DNA from: Paenibacillus alba
GTDB lineage: Bacteria > Bacillota > Bacilli > Paenibacillales > NBRC-103111
Direction: 5' to 3'
Assembly: GCF_013204855.1 (NCBI RefSeq)
Contig: NZ_JABMKZ010000003.1
Coordinates: 310,001 to 374,000, forward strand
DNA: 64,000 nt
Shown one piece after another: positions 34,372 to 43,999 of this stretch (positions are counted from its first letter, which is position 1; every line of letters starts with the position of its first letter). The translations under genes and the position numbers were made by a program. The notes under the pieces are model-generated. The model made no database searches, was not told where the DNA came from, and saw only the letters and a list, made by a program, of their open reading frames with translations.

Positions 34372-35142
34372 ATGGCGAGATGGTTTCGCAAAAAAAACAC
34401 ATCGGAGGCTTTGGCGTTCGAAGAAGAGCAGGCAGTTGAAGTCAGCTCATCTCCTTCTAGACAAATAAAATCTCCACTTTTGACCGTAAGTGGCGTCCAT
34501 CGCTCCTTTCAAGTTGGAGGTCAGAGATTGGATGTATTGAAAGGGATCGAGATGGAGCTGAAGCCGCTGCAGTTGGTGATGCTCAAAGGCCGTTCAGGTT
34601 CTGGCAAAACAACGCTGCTCAATTTAATTGGTGGGCTTGATCAGCCGAATGAGGGGGAAATTCGGTTTCAGGAGCATGCCTTCCATCTTAGCAGTGATGA
34701 TGAGCGGACTTTGATTAGACGCAAAGAGATTGGCTTTATCTTTCAATCCTATGCCTTGATGCCTCTGCTGTCTGCTTGGGAGAATGTGGAACTCGCACTG
34801 CGCATGGCAGGCATTCCGCGTTCAGAGTGGAAAGCCAGGGTTAAGCACTGTTTGGAGCTTGTAGGACTTGGCAAGCGGATGCATCATCGTCCCTTTGAAC
34901 TTTCCGGAGGAGAGCAGCAGCGTGTGGCGATAGCCAAAGCGATTGCGCATCGGCCATCGCTAATCTTGGCTGATGAGCCTACAGCAGAATTGGATTCCCA
35001 GATGGGAGCACAAATTATGTCTGTATTTCGCAGTATTATGAAGACAGAGCAGATTACGATATGTATGACGACTCATGACCCTACAATTTTGGAGGTTGCC
35101 GATCATGTTTACGAAATGGTGGACGGGAAGTTCGTCTCTTAA
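34372..35142 (+). CDS. MacB/LolD-like ABC transporter ATP-binding protein (module A, first ATPase)
   Basis: This 256-residue ATPase has an unusual 40-residue N-terminal extension before the ABC domain (LLTVSGVHRSFQVGGQRLDV). Walker A is GRSGSGKT, the Q-loop GFIFQSYALMPLLSAWEN, the signature LSGGEQQR, and Walker B LILADEPTAELDSQ. All catalytic residues are present. The class is that of MacB/LolD/FtsE type mechanotransmission systems. The ATG at 34372 is 10 bases after GGGAG. It overlaps the adaptor gene by 38 bases and starts the module. Confidence 0.9.
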   Translation: MARWFRKKNTSEALAFEEEQAVEVSSSPSRQIKSPLLTVSGVHRSFQVGGQRLDVLKGIEMELKPLQLVMLKGRSGSGKTTLLNLIGGLDQPNEGEIRFQEHAFHLSSDDERTLIRRKEIGFIFQSYALMPLLSAWENVELALRMAGIPRSEWKARVKHCLELVGLGKRMHHRPFELSGGEQQRVAIAKAIAHRPSLILADEPTAELDSQMGAQIMSVFRSIMKTEQITICMTTHDPTILEVADHVYEMVDGKFVS

Positions 35143-36205
35143 TTGGACGAAGAAGCCCCTAGCAGCAGCACTTATATGTTCAACTCTCATCATCGCTTCA
35201 GGCTGCTCGCTATTGCCTAAAGAGCAAGAGGAAGAAGCCATCCCGTCGATTAATCCACCGAAGCTTTCGAAGAAACCAGAATATACGGTGAAAACAGAAA
35301 CGCTGGAAACGAAAGTCAGAGGAAGCGGGCGCCTTATGGCGTTGAAGGAGGAGAAGCTATTTTTCTCCGAAGATATGACGGGGAAACGAATTAGCGCCGT
35401 TCTTGTGAAGAATGGAGACGCTGTTGTACAAGGACAGCCGATTGCCGAGCTTGATGTTTCGGATATGGATAGCGATTTAAAGCGGAAAAAGCTGCAAACG
35501 CGCAAAGATGAGCTGACCATGATCGAAACGCTGCGCAAGGCGGACGAGATGACACCGGAGCAAATTGAGCAGGCGAAAATTGATTTCGAGCTGAAACGCG
35601 AGGAGCTTGCGAAGCTTGAATTGCAAGTAAGCAAAGCTCAATTAGTAGCACCTTTCAGCGGCAATATTGTGACAGTTGTTTCGAAAAAGGGTGATACCGT
35701 GAAATCAGGCGAATCCGTTGCAACGCTCGCTGATTTGAATGAGCTTACGGTTGCGGCAAGCATCAGCGCTGATGACGCCAAGAAGATCGCCATTGGCATG
35801 GAAGCGCAAGTAGATATCAATTCCTCAGGTCAGCACAAGGGAAAAGTGAAGCAGCTTCCGGTTGTGCAAGGGAATGACAATAACAATGGCGGAGGATTCC
35901 CTGGTGATGGACAAGGCGGCCAGCAGGATTCGATTGACAAATATTTGGTCGTACAGCTGGATGAATTCCCCAAAGGTTTAAATCGAGGAACACCGCTTAG
36001 TGTCACCATCATTACCCAAAGAAAAGAAAATGCCACAACGATTCCACTCGCAGCGCTTCGCACCTATTCCGGTCGCAATTATGTTCAAGTGATTGATGCG
36101 CAAGGGAATAAGAAAGAAGTGGACGTGGAGATCGGCCAACAGACGTCAACGGATGTGGAGATTGTAAAAGGTCTTACAGCCGGTCAGAAAGTAGTGGGTC
36201 GCTAA
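35105..36205 (+). CDS. Lipoprotein membrane-fusion (HlyD/MacA-like) adaptor, module A
   Basis: This 366-residue exported adaptor has a signal peptide with lipobox ASGC near residue 35. After it come a barrel/lipoyl segment (VKTETLETKVRGSGRL), a helical hairpin at about 125-190 (RKKLQTRKDELTMIETLRK), the second lipoyl half (KAQLVAPFSGNIVTVVSKKG), and a beta-barrel domain with a Gly-rich insertion (NNNGGGFPGDGQGG). GGAGG lies 9 bases before the ATG inside the ATPase gene. In MacAB-type systems such proteins link the permease to outer layers; in Gram-positives they act outside the membrane. Its stop overlaps the permease ATG. Confidence 0.88.
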   Translation: MFTKWWTGSSSLNWTKKPLAAALICSTLIIASGCSLLPKEQEEEAIPSINPPKLSKKPEYTVKTETLETKVRGSGRLMALKEEKLFFSEDMTGKRISAVLVKNGDAVVQGQPIAELDVSDMDSDLKRKKLQTRKDELTMIETLRKADEMTPEQIEQAKIDFELKREELAKLELQVSKAQLVAPFSGNIVTVVSKKGDTVKSGESVATLADLNELTVAASISADDAKKIAIGMEAQVDINSSGQHKGKVKQLPVVQGNDNNNGGGFPGDGQGGQQDSIDKYLVVQLDEFPKGLNRGTPLSVTIITQRKENATTIPLAALRTYSGRNYVQVIDAQGNKKEVDVEIGQQTSTDVEIVKGLTAGQKVVGR

Positions 36206-39123
36206 TGTCCATCCCGATGCTGCGGTTTTTATTTCGGAAAATGTGGAATACCCGCTGGCTAACGCTAAGCACGTTATTAGGCCTTGTCATGGCTGTTGCC
36301 TTTACCACGAGTATCCCGATGTATGCAGATGGATCCTTGAAACGAGTCGTTGCCAAATCGCTGGAAGAGAAGTCCAGCGGATTGCCTGCAGGCTCTTTGC
36401 TTATGCGATATCAAGCCGTTGGGTCAGAACGTGCAGGACTAGATGAGCTTAAAGACGTCAATGTATATATACAGGATCAAATTCCTAAGGATATTGCTTT
36501 TCCAGTAGCAACTTTCGCAAGCACCTACACCATCAAAGGGGCTCAGCTGACACCGGCCGATCAGACGAAAGTGGATCCAAGCAAACGTCGTCAGATGACG
36601 TTGACTTCGATGAGCGGGCTCAATAATCAGGTGGAATGGACCATTGGGCAGATGGCAGCGGGACAATTGCAAAATGGCATGATTGAAGCTGTTGTTCTCG
36701 AAGAAGCTTTATATCGCAATGATCTGCATATCGGGGATGTCTTTAACTATTCCGTTACCGGTGCAGGTGGAAGCCAGCTTCTAAAGGTGAAAATTGTTGG
36801 CTCTTTCAAACCGAAGAATGACGCAGATTCCTATTGGTTCCAAGGGTTGGAAGGATTAGTCAATACACTTGTTATTCATGATGATGTGTTTATGAAGACG
36901 TTGTTAACGGAGAAGAAAATTCCGCTGCAGCTTGCTAATTGGTATTATGCTTTTGATTTGCGCAATATTCAAACGAGTCAATTATCGCAATTGGATAACC
37001 GTTTGGAGCGGCTGGATATCAACTTGTTCCAGAAGCTCAAAAATACGAAGGTAGATGTGTCCTTCAAGCCTATTCTTGCCGAATTTAAAGCGCAAAGCTT
37101 GCAGATGCAAATTTTACTGTTCACCTTAGCGGCACCGATGATTGCCATGGTTTTCTATTACATTGTGATGAATGCCAGACAATCCCTAGATCGCCAACGT
37201 GGCGTAATCGCTATTTTGCGAAGCCGTGGAGGCAGCACTAATCAAATTATCGGCATTTACTTTCTGGAAGGTTTGCTGCTTGGCATTATTGCGCTGGTTA
37301 TCGGTCCGTTTATGGGCTGGTTCATGGCCAAAAGCATCGGTTCCTCGAGCGGATTCCTGACGTTCGTAGATCGCAAATCGATTCCAGTCAGCTTCACGTC
37401 GGAAGCGATGCTTTATGGCAGTCTCGCCGTTCTTATCGCGATTCTCGCCAGTGTGATTCCAGCCGTTATGTTTGCGCGATCTTCGATCGTGAACTACAAA
37501 CAGCAGCTTGCGCGTTCCGATCGCTCGCCGCTCTGGCAGCGTTGGTTCCTTGACATCGCGCTGCTTGGTTTCGTCGGTTATGGCTTCTACTTATTTGATC
37601 AACGTCAAATATTATCCGTACAAACCGGGCTGACGACAGATCAGCTCCAAGTGCATCCGCTCTTATTTTTCGTGCCTGCACTTTCGATCTTTGCGCTTGG
37701 ACTTTTCTTTCTGCGTATTTTTCCATGGCTGCTTCGATTGTTCGGCTGGCTTGGCCGCAAATTCCTGCCAGTGCCGCTGTACTTAACCCTTGCACAGCTA
37801 TCCCGTTCAGCCAAAGCCTATTATCCGCTGATGCTGCTTCTGATCCTTACGTTGGGTCTTGGGGTGTACAATTCTTCAGCAGCACGCACGATAGATTTGA
37901 ACTCGACGGAGAGAACCCTCTACCAGTATGGAACGGATGTCGTGATGCAGACTGTTTGGGAAGGCTTTTCGGATGATCTGCCCAAAGATCCAAACGCAGG
38001 CAAAAACGGCGGTTCGCAGGGAAGCGGAGGAAACGGCGGGAATGGCTCTAATGGCTCTAACGGCAATGGTGGTTCGGGTGGCGGCCAAGGCGGTCCCAAG
38101 CCAGGCGAAGAAACGCCAAGCAAGATCAGATATGTCGAGCCGCCATTTCAAGTATTCCGTGATTTAGAGGGCGTTAAAGCAGCTGCAAGAGTGCTGCAAA
38201 CCAAAGGAAATGTCGTCGTATCCGGTAAATCGACCGGCCAAGGCATGGTTATGGGCATCGACAATGTCGATTTTGCCAAAGTAGCCTGGTTTCGACCAGA
38301 CTTATTCCCAGCACCGCCGCATCAATATTTAAATTTGCTGGGAAGTTACGAGCAGGCCGTCATCATTCCTTCCAACTATGCGAATAAATATGCGCTGAAA
38401 ACAGGAGATTTGCTCTCCATCACGATTGGACAGCAGCCTGTAGAATTCGTCGTTGTCGGCATCTTGCCTTATTGGCCAAGTCAATATCCAGATCAAATGC
38501 CATTTTTCATTACCAATCTGGATTATTTGTATGATCAGGCTCCGATTCTTCCTTATGAGGTTTGGCTGAAAATGAAGCCGGACGCGAAAGTGGCGCCTCT
38601 TGTTGCAGCCCTGCAAGCCAAAGGAATTGAGCTTGCCTCCGTAAAAGATGTGCGCAATGAGCTGATCATTCAGAACAAGCTTCCTGCCAGAGGCGGTGTA
38701 TTCGGCATCCTCAGTCTAGGATTCTTGGTCTCGGTAACGGTATCTTTAATCGGCTACATGCTGTATTGGTTCTTCAATCTTTCCAGTCGTGTCGTACAAT
38801 TCGGGGTGCTTCGTGCCATGGGGCTTTCGCGCAAACAATTGACCGGGATGCTCCTTCTCGAGCAAGGCTTTACAGCGGGCTTATCGATTGCCCTGGGGAT
38901 AGGGATCGGTAAATTAACAAGCTATTTCTTCCTGCCTTTCTTGCAAACCTCACAAAATGTGAAGACGCAAGTGCCGCCTTTCCGTGTCGTTTTCGATTCC
39001 AAAGATACCTACCAGCTATATTTCGTCGTAGCTTTTATGATGATAACTGGGGCGCTGCTGCTGTTCTTGCACATTAGAAGGCTGCGTGTTCATCAAGCTG
39101 TGAAGCTGGGGGAGGAGAAATAG
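36205..39123 (+). CDS. Large FtsX-like ABC permease with two FtsX domains, module A
   Basis: This 972-residue membrane protein has an N-terminal helix, a large extracellular domain (about residues 50-290), an FtsX block of three helices (about 300-425), more helices around 445-560, a second extracellular domain (about 570-820), and a final FtsX block (about 830-960, SVTVSLIGYMLYWFF and LRAMGLSRKQLTGMLL). The second extracellular domain opens with a Gly/Asn/Ser-rich stretch near residues 600-635. One polypeptide thus replaces two permease chains. It begins with ATG overlapping the adaptor stop and is followed at once by a second ATPase. Confidence 0.88.
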   Translation: MSIPMLRFLFRKMWNTRWLTLSTLLGLVMAVAFTTSIPMYADGSLKRVVAKSLEEKSSGLPAGSLLMRYQAVGSERAGLDELKDVNVYIQDQIPKDIAFPVATFASTYTIKGAQLTPADQTKVDPSKRRQMTLTSMSGLNNQVEWTIGQMAAGQLQNGMIEAVVLEEALYRNDLHIGDVFNYSVTGAGGSQLLKVKIVGSFKPKNDADSYWFQGLEGLVNTLVIHDDVFMKTLLTEKKIPLQLANWYYAFDLRNIQTSQLSQLDNRLERLDINLFQKLKNTKVDVSFKPILAEFKAQSLQMQILLFTLAAPMIAMVFYYIVMNARQSLDRQRGVIAILRSRGGSTNQIIGIYFLEGLLLGIIALVIGPFMGWFMAKSIGSSSGFLTFVDRKSIPVSFTSEAMLYGSLAVLIAILASVIPAVMFARSSIVNYKQQLARSDRSPLWQRWFLDIALLGFVGYGFYLFDQRQILSVQTGLTTDQLQVHPLLFFVPALSIFALGLFFLRIFPWLLRLFGWLGRKFLPVPLYLTLAQLSRSAKAYYPLMLLLILTLGLGVYNSSAARTIDLNSTERTLYQYGTDVVMQTVWEGFSDDLPKDPNAGKNGGSQGSGGNGGNGSNGSNGNGGSGGGQGGPKPGEETPSKIRYVEPPFQVFRDLEGVKAAARVLQTKGNVVVSGKSTGQGMVMGIDNVDFAKVAWFRPDLFPAPPHQYLNLLGSYEQAVIIPSNYANKYALKTGDLLSITIGQQPVEFVVVGILPYWPSQYPDQMPFFITNLDYLYDQAPILPYEVWLKMKPDAKVAPLVAALQAKGIELASVKDVRNELIIQNKLPARGGVFGILSLGFLVSVTVSLIGYMLYWFFNLSSRVVQFGVLRAMGLSRKQLTGMLLLEQGFTAGLSIALGIGIGKLTSYFFLPFLQTSQNVKTQVPPFRVVFDSKDTYQLYFVVAFMMITGALLLFLHIRRLRVHQAVKLGEEK

Positions 39124-39124
39124 C

Positions 39125-40039
39125 ATGATTACCTGTGAAGGCTTGGTCAAAATTTACAAAACAGATGAAATTGAAGTTGTCGCCTTACAAGGGCTGAACA
39201 TCCAAATCGACGCCGGTGAGCTGATGGCGATTATTGGGAACAGCGGAAGCGGCAAGTCCACCTTCCTTAACATTTTGGGAGGGCTGGATCGCCCGTCTGC
39301 TGGTCAAGTGAAAGTCGGCGACTGGGATTTATTGAAGATTACGGATAAGCAGCTTGTTGAGTACAAACGGCATACAGTCGGATTCATCTGGCAAAATAAT
39401 GCACGCAATCTTGTGTCGTATTTAACCGCACTGGAAAATGTCGAAATGCCCATGATGCTTAGCGGCAACTATGATCCGGTCTATGCCAAGCAATTATTGG
39501 AATGGGTCGGTCTGAGCCACCGAATGAACAACAAGCTGCAGGAACTGTCAGGGGGCGAACAACAGCGCGTCGCCATTGCGATATCGCTTGCGAATCGCCC
39601 ACGGCTGCTGCTGGCTGATGAGCCTACTGGATCTGTAGATACGAAGACGGCAGATATGATTCTCTCTATTTTTCAACGGTTGAACAAGGAACTGGGGGTA
39701 ACCATTGTTATTGTTACCCATGATTTATCCATGGCTGGCAAAGTGGGAAGAGTTGTCGCCATTCGAGACGGGATGACAAGCTCAGAGTTTATTGCAAGGA
39801 ATCCTTCGATTGATGGCACGGCAACTGGATTTACGAGCGAAGACCACGAAGAGTATGTCGTTCTGGATCGAGCAGGCAGGCTGCAAGTTCCGAAGGCTTA
39901 CTTGACAGCTCTGCAAATTGATGGCAAAGCATCGATGGAGTTCGATGGCGAGAAAATTATGATCAAAGCACCAAAAGGGCTAGCTGCGAATGAAGATGCA
40001 GCACCTATAACATCTACTGTTGGAGGGAAAACGAAATGA
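39125..40039 (+). CDS. ABC transporter ATP-binding protein with C-terminal extension (module A, second ATPase)
   Basis: This 304-residue ATPase has Walker A GNSGSGKS, Q-loop GFIWQNNARNLVSYLTALEN, signature LSGGEQQR and Walker B LLLADEPTGSVDTK. About 75 residues after the ABC core (from EFIARNPSIDGTATG) form an extra domain that contains EEYVVLDRAGRLQVPKAY. Such a domain is not seen in the first ATPase. Having two different ATPases with one double permease suggests an asymmetric complex. It starts one base after the permease stop and overlaps the solute-binding gene by ATGA. Confidence 0.9.
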   Translation: MITCEGLVKIYKTDEIEVVALQGLNIQIDAGELMAIIGNSGSGKSTFLNILGGLDRPSAGQVKVGDWDLLKITDKQLVEYKRHTVGFIWQNNARNLVSYLTALENVEMPMMLSGNYDPVYAKQLLEWVGLSHRMNNKLQELSGGEQQRVAIAISLANRPRLLLADEPTGSVDTKTADMILSIFQRLNKELGVTIVIVTHDLSMAGKVGRVVAIRDGMTSSEFIARNPSIDGTATGFTSEDHEEYVVLDRAGRLQVPKAYLTALQIDGKASMEFDGEKIMIKAPKGLAANEDAAPITSTVGGKTK

Positions 40040-41514
40040 AATTGATGAATCGTAAAATGCTGGCTACAACCTTAACGCTTAGCTTGGTTGTGCCTTTAGC
40101 TGTTGCTTGTACAAAAGGGGATAAACCGGATGATAAGCAGGAACGTGTACTTCGCATCGCGAATTCCATGGGATATGGCGGAGATGATGAATATTTCAGA
40201 CAACAATTCACGGAAATTTTTGAGTTTGCCAATCCAAATATCAAAATTGAGTTTATTCCTACGATGGACGACGCGTTCCGCTTTGGCGGGGGTCAACCTG
40301 GTGAAAAGATGCCTGATCCTATGGTGAAATTGAAGGAAGTTATGCAGGGTGACAATCCTCCGGATGTGGTCATGGTCGGTTATGAGCAACTGCCCGAAAT
40401 TATTGAAAGCAATTTATTGACACAGCTTGATCCTCAGATTACGAAAGATAAATTCGATACATCCGGCATTGTGCCTGCGGTCATTGATGGCATCAAAAAT
40501 GCAGGCGGCGGCAAGCTCTATGCCTTAGCGCCGACGTTTAGTTCATCAGCTCTCATTTATAATAAAAAAATGTTTCAGGATGCTGGTGTAGATTTTCCGA
40601 AGGACGGCATGACATGGGATGAAACTTTTGATCTTTCCAAACGTCTAGTTAAAGGGCAAGGAGAGAATCGCATTAACGGCTTCTCTTTCTCTACACAATC
40701 GCAAGGCGACAATTTATTTTATGGCATGCAAATGTATACAGCTCCCCTTCAGCTCAAAATGTTTGATGATGCCGGAGAGAAAATGACGGTAGACACGGAT
40801 CAATGGGAAAAGGTTTGGGCGAAAATGGCGCAGCTGCAGAAAGACAATGTGTTCCCGGAATTGATGGATCCTCAGAAGCCGATGAACCGCCAATTCGATC
40901 AGAACAATCCATTCTCTTATGATGACTTCATGTCGAATCGTTTAGCGATGGGAATTATCAATTATGGACAGCTTCAGCAGATTACGAATGCGAACAAAAA
41001 TGCAGCCAGCTACAAAGGTTATACCCCTATTGATTGGGATGTCGTAACGATTCCTTCCCATCCTGAAGCGAAGGGTGTCGGCGGATCTATCTACATGAAT
41101 GGGATTATGGGGATCAATGCCAAAGCGCAAAATCCTGAAGATGCATGGAAATTCATTAAATTTATTAATGGCGAAGATTGGGCAAAGCTGAAGTCACACA
41201 GCTCTTATAATTTAGTAGCTCGTTCCAAGTATTTGAAACCTAAGGATGGATTGGATTTCCATATGGAAGCTTTCTATAATGTCGTGCCTGCTCCGATGGA
41301 AAATAACATGAAACTGTATCGTGATAATCCGAACATTTATCAGGTTCAAGAGATTGGGCGCCAGCAATTCTCGAACGTCCTGCAAGGGAAAACAACCGCA
41401 CGCGAAGGACTTAAGCAGTGGCAGACACAAGGCGATGCGATGCTGAAACAAATGAAAGAAAACCCAACCACACCAATGCAACCCGGCGTGATGCAGGCTG
41501 TACCTGCCGGTTAA
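40036..41514 (+). CDS. Extracellular solute-binding lipoprotein, family 1 (module A)
   Basis: This 492-residue lipoprotein has a signal peptide with lipobox AVAC near residue 25. The mature part has the family 1 solute-binding fold, as in carbohydrate ABC importers: NPPDVVMVGYEQLPEI, YALAPTFSSSALIYNKKMFQ, and AQNPEDAWKFIKFINGEDW. Here it overlaps the ATPase gene by ATGA and no importer permease is nearby. It may therefore present a ligand to the MacB-like complex instead of to an importer. The ligand is unknown. Confidence 0.88.
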   Translation: MKLMNRKMLATTLTLSLVVPLAVACTKGDKPDDKQERVLRIANSMGYGGDDEYFRQQFTEIFEFANPNIKIEFIPTMDDAFRFGGGQPGEKMPDPMVKLKEVMQGDNPPDVVMVGYEQLPEIIESNLLTQLDPQITKDKFDTSGIVPAVIDGIKNAGGGKLYALAPTFSSSALIYNKKMFQDAGVDFPKDGMTWDETFDLSKRLVKGQGENRINGFSFSTQSQGDNLFYGMQMYTAPLQLKMFDDAGEKMTVDTDQWEKVWAKMAQLQKDNVFPELMDPQKPMNRQFDQNNPFSYDDFMSNRLAMGIINYGQLQQITNANKNAASYKGYTPIDWDVVTIPSHPEAKGVGGSIYMNGIMGINAKAQNPEDAWKFIKFINGEDWAKLKSHSSYNLVARSKYLKPKDGLDFHMEAFYNVVPAPMENNMKLYRDNPNIYQVQEIGRQQFSNVLQGKTTAREGLKQWQTQGDAMLKQMKENPTTPMQPGVMQAVPAG

Positions 41515-41572
41515 GGCAGATCAGCTTGACAGCTAACAGCCAGATAGACTTATAAGGAGGTCATTCATCCCC

Positions 41573-43723
41573 ATGAAAATTAAGTTTCATCATATTCGCT
41601 TGGCCACTATTGCTTTGTCGGCAACCTTAGTCCTAGGAGCTGTTACGCCCGTATGGGCGGACAGCAGTCCAGCAGCAATCTCAGTTGCTATAGGCAAGGT
41701 GCCGATCACAGGCAGCAGCTATTTTGAATTAAAGCAAATTCACGTTCTTCCTGACCAAAGCGGGAAATTGGCGACATTCACCATCAGCATACACAACGAA
41801 GGCAGCAGCGAGCTGCAGTTTATTGATTACTGGGCCCGCTTGAAAAGCAAATCCGGCAATCAATTCTCGGCGCGTTTAGTACCTGCGGATAAAGATAAGA
41901 ACCGTGTGGCCCCAGGGTCAACGACGGATTTAACCTTTTATGCGAATGTGAATGCAACCACGAATTTGCAAGATCTCGTTGTTCAATTCATCAAATGGGA
42001 TTTCAGTCAGACCAATTTTGAACGTGTGCTTGGCGAAGTTGCCGTTCCTGCTGATTTCACGGATGTCACGCCAACCGACAGCGCTGCGTCCATTTCCATT
42101 GGGGGCGTTCAAGTCAATGCTTCGATTAAGAAGTTCGTCAGCAACAAAAATGAAAAATATCATGTTCCAACAGTCTACTTAACGTTAGAAAATGTGGGGA
42201 ATAACGCAGTCACGATTCCTTCCTACCTCTTTTCCATCCGCACATCCGAGGGCCTGCTGTATCCTGTGGAAGCCAAAGGAATTAAGGATCTAAAGATTAA
42301 TCCAAAGGAACAGAAAGAAATTCAATTATCCGGTTCGATACCGGTCGCGGTTGCTGCGGATGCTTGGCAGCTATCCGTGGCTGAGACAATTGCAGATCTG
42401 AAGTTGAATGTTGCGGTTGCCAATTTTCAATTGCCGGCTGTTTCCAAACAGGATGGCGGCTCAATCGGCAAAGAATATACCTTCACAAACAAATCAGGCG
42501 TGTATACGACGCAATTGAATGGACTTCATCGTTTGCCTTGGGATGATCAAGACATTTTAACGGCGGATTTAACACTTTTCAACAAAGGTGATGAGTCCTT
42601 GCCTATCCCCAAATTATCGGGCTACTTCATGCTGGATGATGCTGTGAAAATTGATGCGAAGCTCATTCAGACGGAAAAAGTAATCGGACTAGGGGCAAAA
42701 GGGAATGTGAATCTGCAGATTGCCGGAAAAGTCCCTTATACGTATGAATTTTCTAAAGTGAAGCTTGTCCTGCAGGAGAATGAAACGGACACACCGGCTT
42801 CAGGAACGGATAAGGGCAGCACAACGACTACGGATGTGTTGGAGTTCTCCGCACAGTCCGAGATACAGGCTATTCCTTTTGTTAACTCTGGAGAATCCTA
42901 TACCACGAACGATGTGGGGCGCAAAGCTAAATATGCGGTTCGCAATGTCTCTACTTATGAAGACAAGACGAATATCATGTTTTCAGCTATGGTCGAGGTC
43001 ACTAATTTAGAGAAACGATTCTCAACGGTTTCTAAGCTGGTTGCTAACTTCCGTTCTCCAGATGGGACGATATTCCCAGCTTCCGTTGCAGAAGTGAAAA
43101 ACAAGATCAGTCCAACGGGGAAAGCTTTACTGAATGTGTGGGCTACCGTACCGAAAGGGTTTTCCACCGCTAATATGAACTTGCTTTTGGGAGAGGCAGT
43201 TACGGAAGGCAAATTGTCAGAGGGAGAAAAGGCCGTAGCCGATTCTTATGTTAATCCTGTTTCCTACTGGCTTCCGGACGAGAAGAAAGAGGTAGCGAAA
43301 ACTCTCAAAAATGTTGATTTGTTCCCTTATACCATTTCAATTGATAAGATTAGCACGGCTGTTGAGGATAATCTGTTTAAGCTGAAGTTTAATTACGAGC
43401 TGACCAAGGAAAAATTAACGGAAATTAATACCGAAGGCCATAATTTATTGCTTGTTTTTGAAGATGGCGGCGGCATTAAGCGTTTTGAGAAAAAATTCGA
43501 TTTTAAAGATTTTGATGTTTACAATGGTGACTCCACCGCTGACGAGGATACGAAGATCCGCCTTGGCAAACGAGAAAAATTCTTAATCTCCATTTCAGAC
43601 CCAGGACTTATTTTCAATACTAAATACCTTGAGAAGTACAAGCTTAGTGTGTATGACGAGTTCCAAGGCCAAAGAAAACTGCTGGCCACACAGACTGCAG
43701 ATTGGTTTATCACGACGGACTAG
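41573..43723 (+). CDS. Secreted multi-domain beta-sandwich protein, module A
   Basis: This 716-residue protein has a signal peptide ending near GAVTPVWA, and no membrane anchor is seen after it. It is made of repeated beta-rich units in which a FTISIHNEGSSELQF-like strand is followed by a conserved polar loop (for example VYLTLENVGNNAVTIPSY, FSAMVEVTNLEKRFSTVSK). They resemble DUF4352-type Ig-like domains of cell-surface proteins. The last 120 residues (FPYTISIDKISTAV) match the end of the 583-residue protein at 48421. AAGGAGG precedes the start. Function is unknown; its place at the end of module A suggests a cargo or external partner. Confidence 0.75.
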   Translation: MKIKFHHIRLATIALSATLVLGAVTPVWADSSPAAISVAIGKVPITGSSYFELKQIHVLPDQSGKLATFTISIHNEGSSELQFIDYWARLKSKSGNQFSARLVPADKDKNRVAPGSTTDLTFYANVNATTNLQDLVVQFIKWDFSQTNFERVLGEVAVPADFTDVTPTDSAASISIGGVQVNASIKKFVSNKNEKYHVPTVYLTLENVGNNAVTIPSYLFSIRTSEGLLYPVEAKGIKDLKINPKEQKEIQLSGSIPVAVAADAWQLSVAETIADLKLNVAVANFQLPAVSKQDGGSIGKEYTFTNKSGVYTTQLNGLHRLPWDDQDILTADLTLFNKGDESLPIPKLSGYFMLDDAVKIDAKLIQTEKVIGLGAKGNVNLQIAGKVPYTYEFSKVKLVLQENETDTPASGTDKGSTTTTDVLEFSAQSEIQAIPFVNSGESYTTNDVGRKAKYAVRNVSTYEDKTNIMFSAMVEVTNLEKRFSTVSKLVANFRSPDGTIFPASVAEVKNKISPTGKALLNVWATVPKGFSTANMNLLLGEAVTEGKLSEGEKAVADSYVNPVSYWLPDEKKEVAKTLKNVDLFPYTISIDKISTAVEDNLFKLKFNYELTKEKLTEINTEGHNLLLVFEDGGGIKRFEKKFDFKDFDVYNGDSTADEDTKIRLGKREKFLISISDPGLIFNTKYLEKYKLSVYDEFQGQRKLLATQTADWFITTD

Positions 43724-43733
43724 CACTGAAATT

Positions 43734-43765
43734 GAAGCGAAGGCACAGAGCCTTCGCTTTTTTTT
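43734..43765 (+). terminator. Terminator after module A
   Basis: AGCGAAGGC pairs with GCCTTCGCT and is followed by eight T. Confidence 0.9.
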
Positions 43766-43804
43766 GTATTCAGTCACATCAAGTCATAACCAATAAGTGA
43801 ACGA

Positions 43805-43870
43805 TATGACCATTTTATGACTGAGATATGACTTCCCTCACCTGTTTTTCTGGCAATGAAGCGATATAAT
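43805..43870 (+). promoter_or_regulatory. Promoter of module B with three TATGAC boxes
   Basis: TATGAC occurs at 43805, 43816 and 43827, each separated by 5 bases, an exact 11-bp pitch. TATAAT follows at 43865-43870; the -35 position has only a poor match. Tandem 6-bp boxes with 5-bp gaps are typical binding sites for OmpR/PhoB-family activators. An inverted repeat AAACATAAA/TTTATGTTT lies downstream at 43888-43918. Confidence 0.6.
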
Positions 43871-43999
43871 AAATCCAGATCGCGAATAAACATAAAATTT
43901 CAATGCAACTTTATGTTTTGTTAAGAATTTCCAAGTATGATGAATGAGTGTGCATCACGGTAGTAACGTAATAAAGCTGGTGATAGGGGAGAAGTGAGA

